A stretch of 5,352 nucleotides of DNA from positions 43,015 through 48,366 of the forward strand of contig NHFJ01000017.1 in NCBI GenBank assembly GCA_002172545.1. Direction: 5' to 3'. The DNA is from Fidelibacterota bacterium TMED108. GTDB lineage: Bacteria; Fidelibacterota; Marinisomatia; Marinisomatales; TCS55. How positions within the stretch are numbered: the stretch's first letter is position 1; each line of letters opens with the position of its first letter. Positions 1-4,930 of this stretch are shown piece by piece. A model generated the notes under the pieces. The model had not been told where the DNA came from. It saw only the letters and a program-made list of their open reading frames with translations, and did not search any database. Made by a program: the position numbers and the translations under genes.

Positions 1-344
1 TGGTTGTTGTACTTGGTATAATAGCTTATGTTGTTTCTTTGGGTTTTGCAAAATCAGCAGGGTTTTTTGAAAGAGCTTTATATGCTTACACTATTTATGG
101 TGCAGCCATTACACCAAGTCTCGTTGCAGCTCTTTTCTGGAAAGGAGCTACAAAAGAAGGCGCTATATCATCAATTTTGGTTGGTACTTTAACAACACTT
201 CTATGGAAAGAATCATCATTCATCAAAAATATTGTGCCAATTAATATTTATGGAAACATGGATGAGGTTTTACCCGCTATAACTTTTTCTGTGGTCTCGC
301 TTATTATTGTTAGCTTGCTAACCAAGAAAAAAACATCAAAATAA
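1..344 (+). CDS. Sodium:solute symporter (SSS family), C-terminal part only
   Basis: This is the 3' end of a secondary transporter gene; the frame is open from base 3 and the true start lies left of the window. The visible 113 codons are strongly hydrophobic, with short charged loops. They contain a stretch (ALYAYTIYGAAITPSLVAAL, then FWKGATKEGA) that I recognise as typical of the last helices of sodium:solute symporters, where the FWK-x-A-T-x-x-GA loop follows a long helix. About three membrane segments are visible: the helix entering from the left edge through ALYAYTIYG, the one after KEGA (ISSILVGTLTTLLW), and a last one near LPAITFSVVSLIIVSLL. The protein ends in a lysine-rich cytoplasmic tail (KKKTSK). 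Family members couple Na+ entry to uptake of sugars, amino acids, carboxylates or similar solutes; the substrate cannot be told from this fragment. The TTG at 39 is inside the gene and is not a start. The stop codon lies 2 bp from the stop of the converging gene. Confidence 0.85.
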   Translation, partial: VVVLGIIAYVVSLGFAKSAGFFERALYAYTIYGAAITPSLVAALFWKGATKEGAISSILVGTLTTLLWKESSFIKNIVPINIYGNMDEVLPAITFSVVSLIIVSLLTKKKTSK

Positions 345-346
345 AC

Positions 347-886
347 TTAATCCAATTTTCGTCTGTAATATTCAAATTGCTTGCCGGTTCCTTGCCAATT
401 TTCCACTTTATTTATTACTTCAATATTTCCAGTGAAATTTTCGGATATACCTTTTATGACATGCCCGGTAACATATTCAATCTGATTTAATTTCTCAGCT
501 TTGCTTAAGAAGACCTTTTTGAGTATTTTTGCGTAGCCATTCTTTCTAAAGTCCTCTTTAATAACAAATGCGTAAGTGTAGATAGTATTTTTTTTACCAT
601 AATTCTCTTCTGTTCTTACCCAAGGTTCTTGAGCTAACGCTTCAAGGGGAATTCCAATTATATACCCTATAATATCTTCCCTGAAGCGAGCGATGAAAGG
701 TATTGATTCAGGGTGATTAAAGTATTTAGTAATTGTATTTTTTGTAAGAACAGAGTGAGAGCCATAATTTTTCTCCAGTGATTTTGAAACACGTATCAAT
801 CCCTCAAAATCTTTATCTTGGGTTTCTTTCAGGTATTCTATTTGAAAAACACCGCTTGAGGCAATAATAGTTGAAGAAGAATTCAT
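347..886 (-). CDS. GNAT-family N-acetyltransferase, 179 aa
   Basis: This is a predicted cytoplasmic acetyltransferase that would move an acetyl group from acetyl-CoA to an amine; the acceptor is unknown. The length fits a single GNAT domain. The best marker is the acetyl-CoA-binding motif A: a beta strand (YTYAFVIK, about residues 103-110) followed by R114-K-N-G117-Y-A119, which matches the family's [RQ]-x-x-G-x-[GA] pyrophosphate-binding turn, then helix KILKKVFL. An earlier strand pair (PFIARFREDIIGYIIGIP, about 63-80) fits beta2-beta3. A substrate-side segment (EALAQEPWVRTEENYGKKN, about 82-100) separates it from motif A. The C-terminal end (FEYYRRKLD) places aromatic residues where GNAT proteins often have the late strand. 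The start is fixed: an in-frame TAA stands directly before the ATG, and there is no other Met in the protein. No Shine-Dalgarno sequence is visible; the leader is almost pure A/T. The gene is transcribed away from pyrF and into the symporter gene, so it is a separate transcription unit. The family call is firm; no specific function should be inferred. Confidence 0.8.
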   Translation of the reverse strand: MNSSSTIIASSGVFQIEYLKETQDKDFEGLIRVSKSLEKNYGSHSVLTKNTITKYFNHPESIPFIARFREDIIGYIIGIPLEALAQEPWVRTEENYGKKNTIYTYAFVIKEDFRKNGYAKILKKVFLSKAEKLNQIEYVTGHVIKGISENFTGNIEVINKVENWQGTGKQFEYYRRKLD

Positions 887-892
887 TTAATT
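879..892. repeat. Left copy of 14-bp direct repeat GAATTCATTTAATT
   Basis: This exact 14-bp sequence occurs again in the same orientation 120 bp to the right (999-1012). The left copy covers the first codons of the acetyltransferase gene on the - strand, including its ATG (884-886), and the first bases upstream of it. The identity stops sharply on both sides: the flanking bases differ (A versus T on the left, T versus C on the right). Confidence 0.85.
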
Positions 893-901
893 TGATAAAA
901 A

Positions 902-930
902 TTAAGTTAATTAATTCAAAGTTAAGTTAA
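902..930. repeat. Paired TTAAGTTAA motifs, 20-bp period
   Basis: TTAAGTTAA occurs at 902-910 and again at 922-930, exactly 20 bp apart, which is about two helical turns. Each copy is nearly palindromic (TTAA-N-TTAA), and a true palindrome TTAATTAA (907-914) overlaps the first copy. The pair lies in the divergent promoter region, between the -10-like boxes and the acetyltransferase start. It could be a two-site operator that puts both half-sites on one DNA face. In DNA this rich in A and T it could also be chance. Confidence 0.4.
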
Positions 931-976
931 AAATTATTACTTATAATTATATTATTCCCTTTTTGAGGTTCTCTTT

Positions 977-990
977 ATCTAGAGCTAGAT
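977..990. promoter_or_regulatory. 14-bp palindrome just upstream of pyrF start
   Basis: ATCTAG-AG-CTAGAT is a perfect inverted repeat with 6-bp arms and a 2-bp centre, ending 6 bp before the pyrF ATG. As DNA it has the look of a dimer-binding operator. As RNA it could only fold with 5-bp arms around a GAGC loop, a weak hairpin that would sit where the ribosome binds. The function is inferred from position only. No known pyr regulatory motif, such as a PyrR-binding loop with a terminator, is recognisable here. Confidence 0.35.
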
Positions 991-996
991 TCTGGC

Positions 997-1797
997 ATGA
1001 ATTCATTTAATTCTCTACTAATAAGTGCAGTAAAAAATAAAAAAAGCCATCTTTGTATTGGGCTAGATATTACCCCTGAAGGCATACGTAATAAATATGC
1101 TTCAATTGATGATTTAAAACTGCACACCAAAAAAATTATTTCTGCTACGGAAGATTTGGCTGTAGCCTTTAAACCCAATCTGGGGTTTTATGAAAGATGG
1201 GGTTCTCAAGGTTTTAAATGGCTAGAAGAAACAATGAGTCTTTTTGCAGAAGAGACATTGGTTATTGGTGATGCAAAACGAGGGGACATTGGTAATACTG
1301 CAAAACAATACGCTAATAGCCTTTTTCGGCACTTTGGTTTTGATGCTGTTACATTAAGCCCTTATATGGGTTTTGATTCAATTGAACCATTCTTATCAAA
1401 TCCAAAAAAAGGCGTATTTATTTTATGCAAGACATCAAACCCTTCATCCTCGGATTTTCAAAATTTATCATATAATGATAAAAAACTTTTTGAATTAGTA
1501 GCTAAAAAATGTTTCGAATGGAATCAAAATGAAAATATTGGGCTGGTAGTGGGAGCGACTGTTCCAGAAGAAATAGTTGAAGTGAGAAAAAATGCTCCAG
1601 GTCTACCACTGCTTATCCCTGGAGTTGGAGCTCAAGGGGGGAGTCTTGAGAAAAGTATGGAGTATGGAAATAAAGACGGAATTTCACTGATAAATGTCTC
1701 TAGAAGTATTATTTTCTCATCTGACCTAAGTGAGAAATCAATGCGTTCTTCAGCAAAAGATTACGTAGATAAAATGAGAGAAATAATTGATGAATAG
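997..1797 (+). CDS. pyrF: Orotidine 5'-phosphate decarboxylase (OMP decarboxylase)
   Basis: This cytoplasmic enzyme catalyses the last step of de novo pyrimidine synthesis, OMP to UMP plus CO2. The 266-aa length and motif pattern fit the longer 'type 2' bacterial PyrF group rather than the roughly 240-aa enterobacterial type. The TIM-barrel landmarks appear in order: LCIGLD (D24, ligand contact), AFKPNLGFYE (K59), the catalytic signature DAKRGDI (D92, K94 and D97, the Asp-Lys-Asp network), LSPYMG (120-125) and the phosphate-binding end IPGVGAQGG (207-215) followed by NVSRSI (R236). All expected catalytic residues are present, so the enzyme should be active. The ATG is the only sensible start: an in-frame TGA lies at 964-966 and there is no other ATG between. 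No Shine-Dalgarno sequence is seen; a palindrome occupies that place. It is the first gene of the + strand cluster and its last 8 bases overlap the start of pyrE. Confidence 0.96.
   Translation: MNSFNSLLISAVKNKKSHLCIGLDITPEGIRNKYASIDDLKLHTKKIISATEDLAVAFKPNLGFYERWGSQGFKWLEETMSLFAEETLVIGDAKRGDIGNTAKQYANSLFRHFGFDAVTLSPYMGFDSIEPFLSNPKKGVFILCKTSNPSSSDFQNLSYNDKKLFELVAKKCFEWNQNENIGLVVGATVPEEIVEVRKNAPGLPLLIPGVGAQGGSLEKSMEYGNKDGISLINVSRSIIFSSDLSEKSMRSSAKDYVDKMREIIDE
999..1012. repeat. Right copy of 14-bp direct repeat GAATTCATTTAATT
   Basis: This is the partner of the copy at 879-892. It begins at the G of the pyrF start codon and encodes the first residues after Met (NSFN). The acetyltransferase also begins Met-Asn-Ser, but its codons are read from the opposite strand, so protein similarity does not explain the shared DNA. 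Confidence 0.85.
1776..1780 (+). promoter_or_regulatory. Weak ribosome binding site for pyrE (GAGAG)
   Basis: This purine run inside the end of pyrF lies 9 nt before the pyrE ATG at 1790. The same 9-nt spacing is seen for the cyclophilin gene and for the GTG start of the thioredoxin-like lipoprotein. This favours ATG 1790 over the TTG codon directly before it at 1787. Confidence 0.4.
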
Positions 1798-2368
1798 TGA
1801 AGAATATATAAAAATATTCAAAGATTCAGGCGCACTGCTTGATGGGCATTTTATTTTGACATCAGGTAGGCATAGTTCTTCATATTTTCAGTGTGCAAAA
1901 TTATTACAATATCCAAAATATCTTGAATTGTTTTCTAAAAATATAGCCGACCATTTCAAAGAAAATGAAATTGATTTGGTTGTTTCACCTGCTATAGGTG
2001 GTATTGTTTTGGGAACTGAGGTTGGTAGATTATTAAGAAAGCGTACTGTTTTTGCGGAAAGAGTTGATGGCGAGATGAAATTGAGGAGAGGGTTTGAAAT
2101 AAAAACTAACGAGAAAATTCTAATTGTAGAGGACGTTATAACAACCGGAGGCTCAGTAAAAGAGGTTATGAGATTAGTGCAAAGCTTTGGTGCAGATATT
2201 ATTGGGGTTGGGGTTATTGTTGACAGAAGCAGTGGATCAGTCGTTCTCCATGAGAACCAATTGTCTCTGGCTGCATTGGAAGTTAAAAGTTACGATTCGA
2301 GCGATGTCCCATCTGAATTAGCAAGTATACCAGTACAAAAACCAGGTAGTAGGAGTTTAGTTAAATGA
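1790..2368 (+). CDS. pyrE: Orotate phosphoribosyltransferase, Thermus-like type
   Basis: This enzyme joins orotate to PRPP to give OMP, the substrate of the PyrF encoded just upstream. The 192-aa protein is a type I phosphoribosyltransferase. The N-terminal orotate-binding hood contains LTSGRHSSSYF (24-34). It is followed by VVSPAIGGIVLG (64-75) and the PRPP-binding signature LIVEDVITTGGS (111-122) with the acidic pair E114-D115. The flexible-loop region reads FAERVDGEMKLRRGF (88-102) rather than the RKxxKxHG pattern of E. coli PyrE. From memory, this ER..G...LRRGF pattern is that of the 'Thermus type' PyrE subfamily. The C-terminal KPGSR (184-188) is typical, but the CPLC-like cysteine pair often found before it is absent. 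I chose ATG 1790, which overlaps pyrF by 8 bp, over TTG 1787. The pyrF-pyrE overlap indicates co-transcription and probable translational coupling. Confidence 0.94.
   Translation: MNSEEYIKIFKDSGALLDGHFILTSGRHSSSYFQCAKLLQYPKYLELFSKNIADHFKENEIDLVVSPAIGGIVLGTEVGRLLRKRTVFAERVDGEMKLRRGFEIKTNEKILIVEDVITTGGSVKEVMRLVQSFGADIIGVGVIVDRSSGSVVLHENQLSLAALEVKSYDSSDVPSELASIPVQKPGSRSLVK
2351..2355 (+). promoter_or_regulatory. Ribosome binding site for cyclophilin gene (AGGAG)
   Basis: This is a clear Shine-Dalgarno core inside the last codons of pyrE, 9 nt before the ATG at 2365. It is the best canonical site in the window. It supports the start that overlaps the pyrE stop codon as ATGA. Confidence 0.6.
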
Positions 2369-2994
2369 GAAAAATATTTTTAATAATTATTTTTGGAGTA
2401 ATATTTATGAGTTGTGCAAAAGAAGATAAAGTCGCCATTATATCAACCCAATTTGGAGATATGGTTGTAGAATTCTATGAAGATGTTGCCCCTATGCACG
2501 TTGAAAGCTTTAAGGCTTTAGCGGACGAGGGTTATTTTGATAAAACAACATTTCACAGAGTAATTCCAGGCTTTGTAATCCAAGGTGGCGATCCTAACTC
2601 AAAAGATGATAACAGAATGAATGACGGTACGGGAGGAAGAGCTGGTAAATTTTTTGGGATAGGGCGTGAGAATGACCCAAATTCATGGACAATACCGGCT
2701 GAATTTAACGACAAAGACCATGTCAAAGGAACGCTGTCAATGGCGAGATCAAAGGACCCAAATAGCGGTTCCAGTCAATTTTTTGTTTGTCACGCAACTA
2801 CCCCTCAGTTAAATAATCAATACACAGTTTTCGGTCAAGTTATTGAAGGTTTAGATATTATTGATCAAATAGTATATTCAGATACGCCAAGAAAGCAAAA
2901 CCCTAGCTATAGAGGTCCAGATGGCGATAATCCTATTGAAAAAGTTGAAATGAAAGTTAAGCTTGTAGGAAGAAGTGAAATCAAGAATGACTAA
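2365..2994 (+). CDS. Cyclophilin-type peptidyl-prolyl cis-trans isomerase, lipoprotein
   Basis: This protein should catalyse cis-trans isomerisation of X-Pro bonds during protein folding outside the cytoplasm. The 209-aa product begins with a lipoprotein signal: basic MRK, a hydrophobic core, then FMSC with C17 as the likely lipidated residue. The Phe at -3 is off consensus but tolerated in several phyla. The cyclophilin domain spans about residues 23-203: FHRVIPGFVIQGGD (63-76) holds the catalytic Arg65, Phe70 and Gln73, MARS (126-129) and SSQFFV (136-141) line the pocket, and YTVFGQVIEG (153-162) follows. The human CypA Trp121 position appears non-aromatic (in TTPQLNNQYTVFG), as is common in bacteria, so cyclosporin binding is unlikely to be strong. 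Between NDGTGG (86-91) and IPAEF (110-114) there are about 18 extra residues (GRAGKFFGIG, then RENDPNSW) compared with the shortest bacterial cyclophilins. The start overlaps the pyrE stop as ATGA and has an AGGAG site. The downstream neighbours also act in the envelope. Confidence 0.93.
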   Translation: MRKIFLIIIFGVIFMSCAKEDKVAIISTQFGDMVVEFYEDVAPMHVESFKALADEGYFDKTTFHRVIPGFVIQGGDPNSKDDNRMNDGTGGRAGKFFGIGRENDPNSWTIPAEFNDKDHVKGTLSMARSKDPNSGSSQFFVCHATTPQLNNQYTVFGQVIEGLDIIDQIVYSDTPRKQNPSYRGPDGDNPIEKVEMKVKLVGRSEIKND

Positions 2995-3053
2995 GGAACT
3001 TATACTTTCATTTTTCATTATTATAATATGAAACTTTTCGAGTTAATTCTTAA
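2995..3053 (+). promoter_or_regulatory. 59-bp gap before dsbD with possible internal promoter
   Basis: This is the only real gap inside the + strand cluster. It contains a perfect -10-like TATAAT at 3022-3027 but no convincing -35 about 17 bp upstream. It also has a 21-bp imperfect palindrome at 3013-3033 (arms TTTCAT and ATGAAA). No GC-rich hairpin with a T-run is present, so it does not look like an intrinsic terminator. It could give dsbD its own transcription, or it may be simple AT-rich read-through spacer. Confidence 0.3.
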
Positions 3054-3057
3054 ATGA
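3028..3057 (+). CDS. Possible 9-codon leader ORF coupled to dsbD (doubtful)
   Basis: An ATG at 3028 opens a short frame encoding MKLFELILK, whose TGA (3055-3057) overlaps the dsbD ATG as ATGA. The arrangement copies the ATGA junction between pyrE and the cyclophilin gene and would allow coupled reinitiation at dsbD, which has no good Shine-Dalgarno of its own. No ribosome binding site precedes the mini-ORF either, and nine codons can arise by chance. If the TATAAT at 3022-3027 were the working promoter, transcripts would start too late to include this ATG, so the two readings exclude each other. Confidence 0.15.
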   Translation: MKLFELILK

Positions 3058-4925
3058 TCCAAAAAAGTATAGCCATTTCAGCGTTCCTTTTTAGTTTGGT
3101 TTGGGCTCAGTTTGAAACGCCTGTAATTCTCAGCGCCTCTCAAAAAGAGGATGTGCGATCAGGAGAGGTAGCTACAATAATCGTTAAGGCAGAAATGGAC
3201 GATGAATGGAGGATTTACGCTCTAAGAAATCAAGGCAAAGGGCCCGTAGCTTCAAAAGTCACTATATCTGGTGACATTGTTAAAGATATAGGTATGGTTC
3301 AAGAAAAAGAGCCATTAGTCAAATATGACGATGCTTTTGAGACTACAACACGAACTCATCATGGAGGAACATCGTTTCAAGCGCCTTTTTTAGTAAAAGA
3401 CGATGTGCTACCAGGAAAGCATGTCGTCAAAGTAGCTGTTTTATATCAGGTATGTAATGCAACATTATGCTACCCTCCAAACAAAGAATCTCTTTTTATA
3501 AACGTAAATATTGTTGAAGGATTACCTAGGGATGGGTTTGTTGCTATGGTGTCAGATAGTGAATCTGTGCTTGATAGCTCTGGAAATATAAATTTAGATG
3601 CTGCTATAATGGAGGGGTTTTTCCCATTCATTCTGCTTGCTCTTTCTATGGGGTTCTTATCTCTATTAACTCCGTGTGTATTTCCAATGATCCCAATTAC
3701 TGTATCTTTTTTCATAAAACGTGGGGAATCAAAAAAGGGATCCCCTCTTTCTAATGCTTTAATTTATGCGGGAGGTATAGTTGCTACTTTTTCCTTGCTT
3801 GGTTTTATACTTGCGCTGACATTAGGCGCTTCGGGGGCAAATCAGCTCGCTGCAAATCCATGGGTAAATCTATTTATTGCATCTTTATTTATTTATTTTG
3901 CTTTTTCTTTGTTTGGTATGTATGAAATTGACATTCCAGATAAACTTAAACAGTTGTCACTTCGTCAAGAGAGTAGGGATGGAGTCATAGGTACAATATT
4001 TATGGCAGTTACTTTTACACTTACAAGCTTTACTTGTACCGTTCAGTTCGTAGGGCTTCTTCTGGTTGCAGCATCGCAAGGTCAATGGTTTTGGCCAATG
4101 ATTGGAATGATAGTTTTTAGCTCAGCTTTTGCATCGCCCTTTTTTCTCCTTGCACTTTTTCCACAATACCTTGCAAATCTGCCGAAGTCAGGAGGTTGGT
4201 TAAACTCAACTAAGGTTGTAATGGGCTTTTTAGAATTGGCGGCAGCTTTCAAATTTATAAGTAATACGGATTTAGTTTGGGGTTGGGGCTTTTTCTCACA
4301 CAACATAGTTTTAGCTGTTTGGGCAGTTTTAATGATTCTTTGCGGAATATATTTACTTGGAAAAATCAGATTTCCCCATGATTCACCAGTTGAATTTTTA
4401 AGTGCCGGTAGATTAGTAATAAGCACGATCTTTCTGGTCTTTGGGCTTTATTTATCTTCAGGGCTTTATGGACAACGACTACACGGTTTGATTTATTCAT
4501 ATCTTCCGCCTCAAATGAATCTCGGTGACCCTGGAAGTTCTTCAAGCGCAGTTTCATATCATGACGGCTTAACATGGTACAAAGATTTAAATGAAGCTTT
4601 TGAAGTCTCAAGGTCTTCAGGACAACCGCTTTTTGTAGATTTTACTGGTTACACATGTACAAATTGTAGATGGATGGAGGTAAATGTTTTTATAAAACCT
4701 GAAATTAAAGAAAGATTTGAAAAGATGACCTTGGTTCAGTTGTATACTGATGGAGGACCAAATCACAAAGAAAACCAAATTTATGAAATTGAGCGATTTG
4801 GAACTGCAGCGTTGCCTTATTATGTTATTTTGACCCCAAATGATGAAGTTATTAGTACATTCCCTGGAATGACGAGAAATATTAATGACTTCATAGACTT
4901 TCTAGATTCTGGACTTGAGGGATGA
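3054..4925 (+). CDS. dsbD: Thiol:disulfide interchange protein DsbD
   Basis: This inner-membrane protein carries electrons from cytoplasmic thioredoxin to periplasmic thiol proteins. All three DsbD modules are present in 623 aa. A Sec signal peptide (1 to about 18, cleavage likely after VWA) leads into the periplasmic alpha domain, with the redox pair C134 and C139 in YQVCNATLCYPP; four residues lie between the cysteines, against five in E. coli. The membrane beta domain (about 187-472) has around eight helices and the transport cysteines C208 (LLTPCVFP) and C328 (TSFTCTVQF). The thioredoxin-like gamma domain (about 500-623) has C535-T-N-C538 in FTGYTCTNCRWME and a cis-proline candidate, P588, in AALPYY. 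All six redox cysteines are present, so electron relay should be intact. The ATG at 3054 directly precedes the signal peptide; only a weak GAG (3040-3042) stands upstream. The stop lies next to or within the following thioredoxin lipoprotein gene, a natural redox partner. Confidence 0.95.
   Translation: MIQKSIAISAFLFSLVWAQFETPVILSASQKEDVRSGEVATIIVKAEMDDEWRIYALRNQGKGPVASKVTISGDIVKDIGMVQEKEPLVKYDDAFETTTRTHHGGTSFQAPFLVKDDVLPGKHVVKVAVLYQVCNATLCYPPNKESLFINVNIVEGLPRDGFVAMVSDSESVLDSSGNINLDAAIMEGFFPFILLALSMGFLSLLTPCVFPMIPITVSFFIKRGESKKGSPLSNALIYAGGIVATFSLLGFILALTLGASGANQLAANPWVNLFIASLFIYFAFSLFGMYEIDIPDKLKQLSLRQESRDGVIGTIFMAVTFTLTSFTCTVQFVGLLLVAASQGQWFWPMIGMIVFSSAFASPFFLLALFPQYLANLPKSGGWLNSTKVVMGFLELAAAFKFISNTDLVWGWGFFSHNIVLAVWAVLMILCGIYLLGKIRFPHDSPVEFLSAGRLVISTIFLVFGLYLSSGLYGQRLHGLIYSYLPPQMNLGDPGSSSSAVSYHDGLTWYKDLNEAFEVSRSSGQPLFVDFTGYTCTNCRWMEVNVFIKPEIKERFEKMTLVQLYTDGGPNHKENQIYEIERFGTAALPYYVILTPNDEVISTFPGMTRNINDFIDFLDSGLEG
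4917..4921 (+). promoter_or_regulatory. Ribosome binding site (GAGGG) for the TlpA-like gene
   Basis: GAGGG at the very end of dsbD sits 9 nt before the GTG at 4931, the same spacing as the sites of pyrE and the cyclophilin gene. It touches the alternative ATG at 4922, which is too close to serve it. It therefore favours the GTG start. Confidence 0.5.
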
Positions 4926-4930
4926 TATAC

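Larger units (their letters stand above)
887..996. promoter_or_regulatory. Divergent intergenic promoter region between GNAT gene and pyrF
   Basis: This 110-bp gap is the only place where the - strand acetyltransferase and the + strand pyr cluster can both have proximal promoters. It is extremely AT-rich from 887 to 957. TATAAT occurs on the + strand at 942-947 and on the - strand at 946-951, so the two -10-like boxes overlap back to back. Neither has a good TTGACA-like -35 at normal spacing. On the - strand TAACTTTG (917-924) also fits the TAnnTTTG -7 element known for Bacteroidota, but without a clear -33 partner. The half nearest pyrF (958-996) is less AT-rich and carries a palindrome. That promoters lie here is a strong positional inference; the exact boxes are guesses. 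Confidence 0.5.

Noticed and set aside
310..337. Small inverted repeat (CTTG ... CAAG) near the symporter end, considered as a terminator
   Set aside because: The arms are only 4 bp and it is followed by an A-run, not a T-run, on the transcribed strand. For the opposite transcript the T-run comes before the hairpin, so neither direction fits an intrinsic terminator.
887..996. Riboswitch or PyrR-type attenuator upstream of pyrF
   Set aside because: The region is too short and AT-rich for a structured leader, with no terminator hairpin plus T-run and no conserved PyrR-binding loop.
893..998. A small transposable element (MITE-like) flanked by a 14-bp target duplication
   Set aside because: The segment between the 14-bp repeats has no terminal inverted repeats: its left end (TGATAAAAATT) does not match the complement of its right end. 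The direct repeat itself is kept as a finding.
975..1178. 67-codon open frame on the - strand, antisense to the pyrF start
   Set aside because: It lies wholly over the pyrF 5' end and the promoter side, shows no recognisable motif, and pyrF has every catalytic motif in the other strand.
1787..1789. TTG as start codon of pyrE
   Set aside because: An ATG follows directly at 1790 with a 9-nt spaced purine run; TTG would add only one residue.
3470..3715. 81-codon open frame on the - strand inside dsbD
   Set aside because: It is an antisense shadow of a region that encodes conserved DsbD residues including C208; there is no domain signal.
4082..4611. Two overlapping - strand open frames (4082-4426 and 4366-4611) inside dsbD
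   Set aside because: Both are antisense to the DsbD membrane domain, lack recognisable motifs, and overlap each other out of frame.
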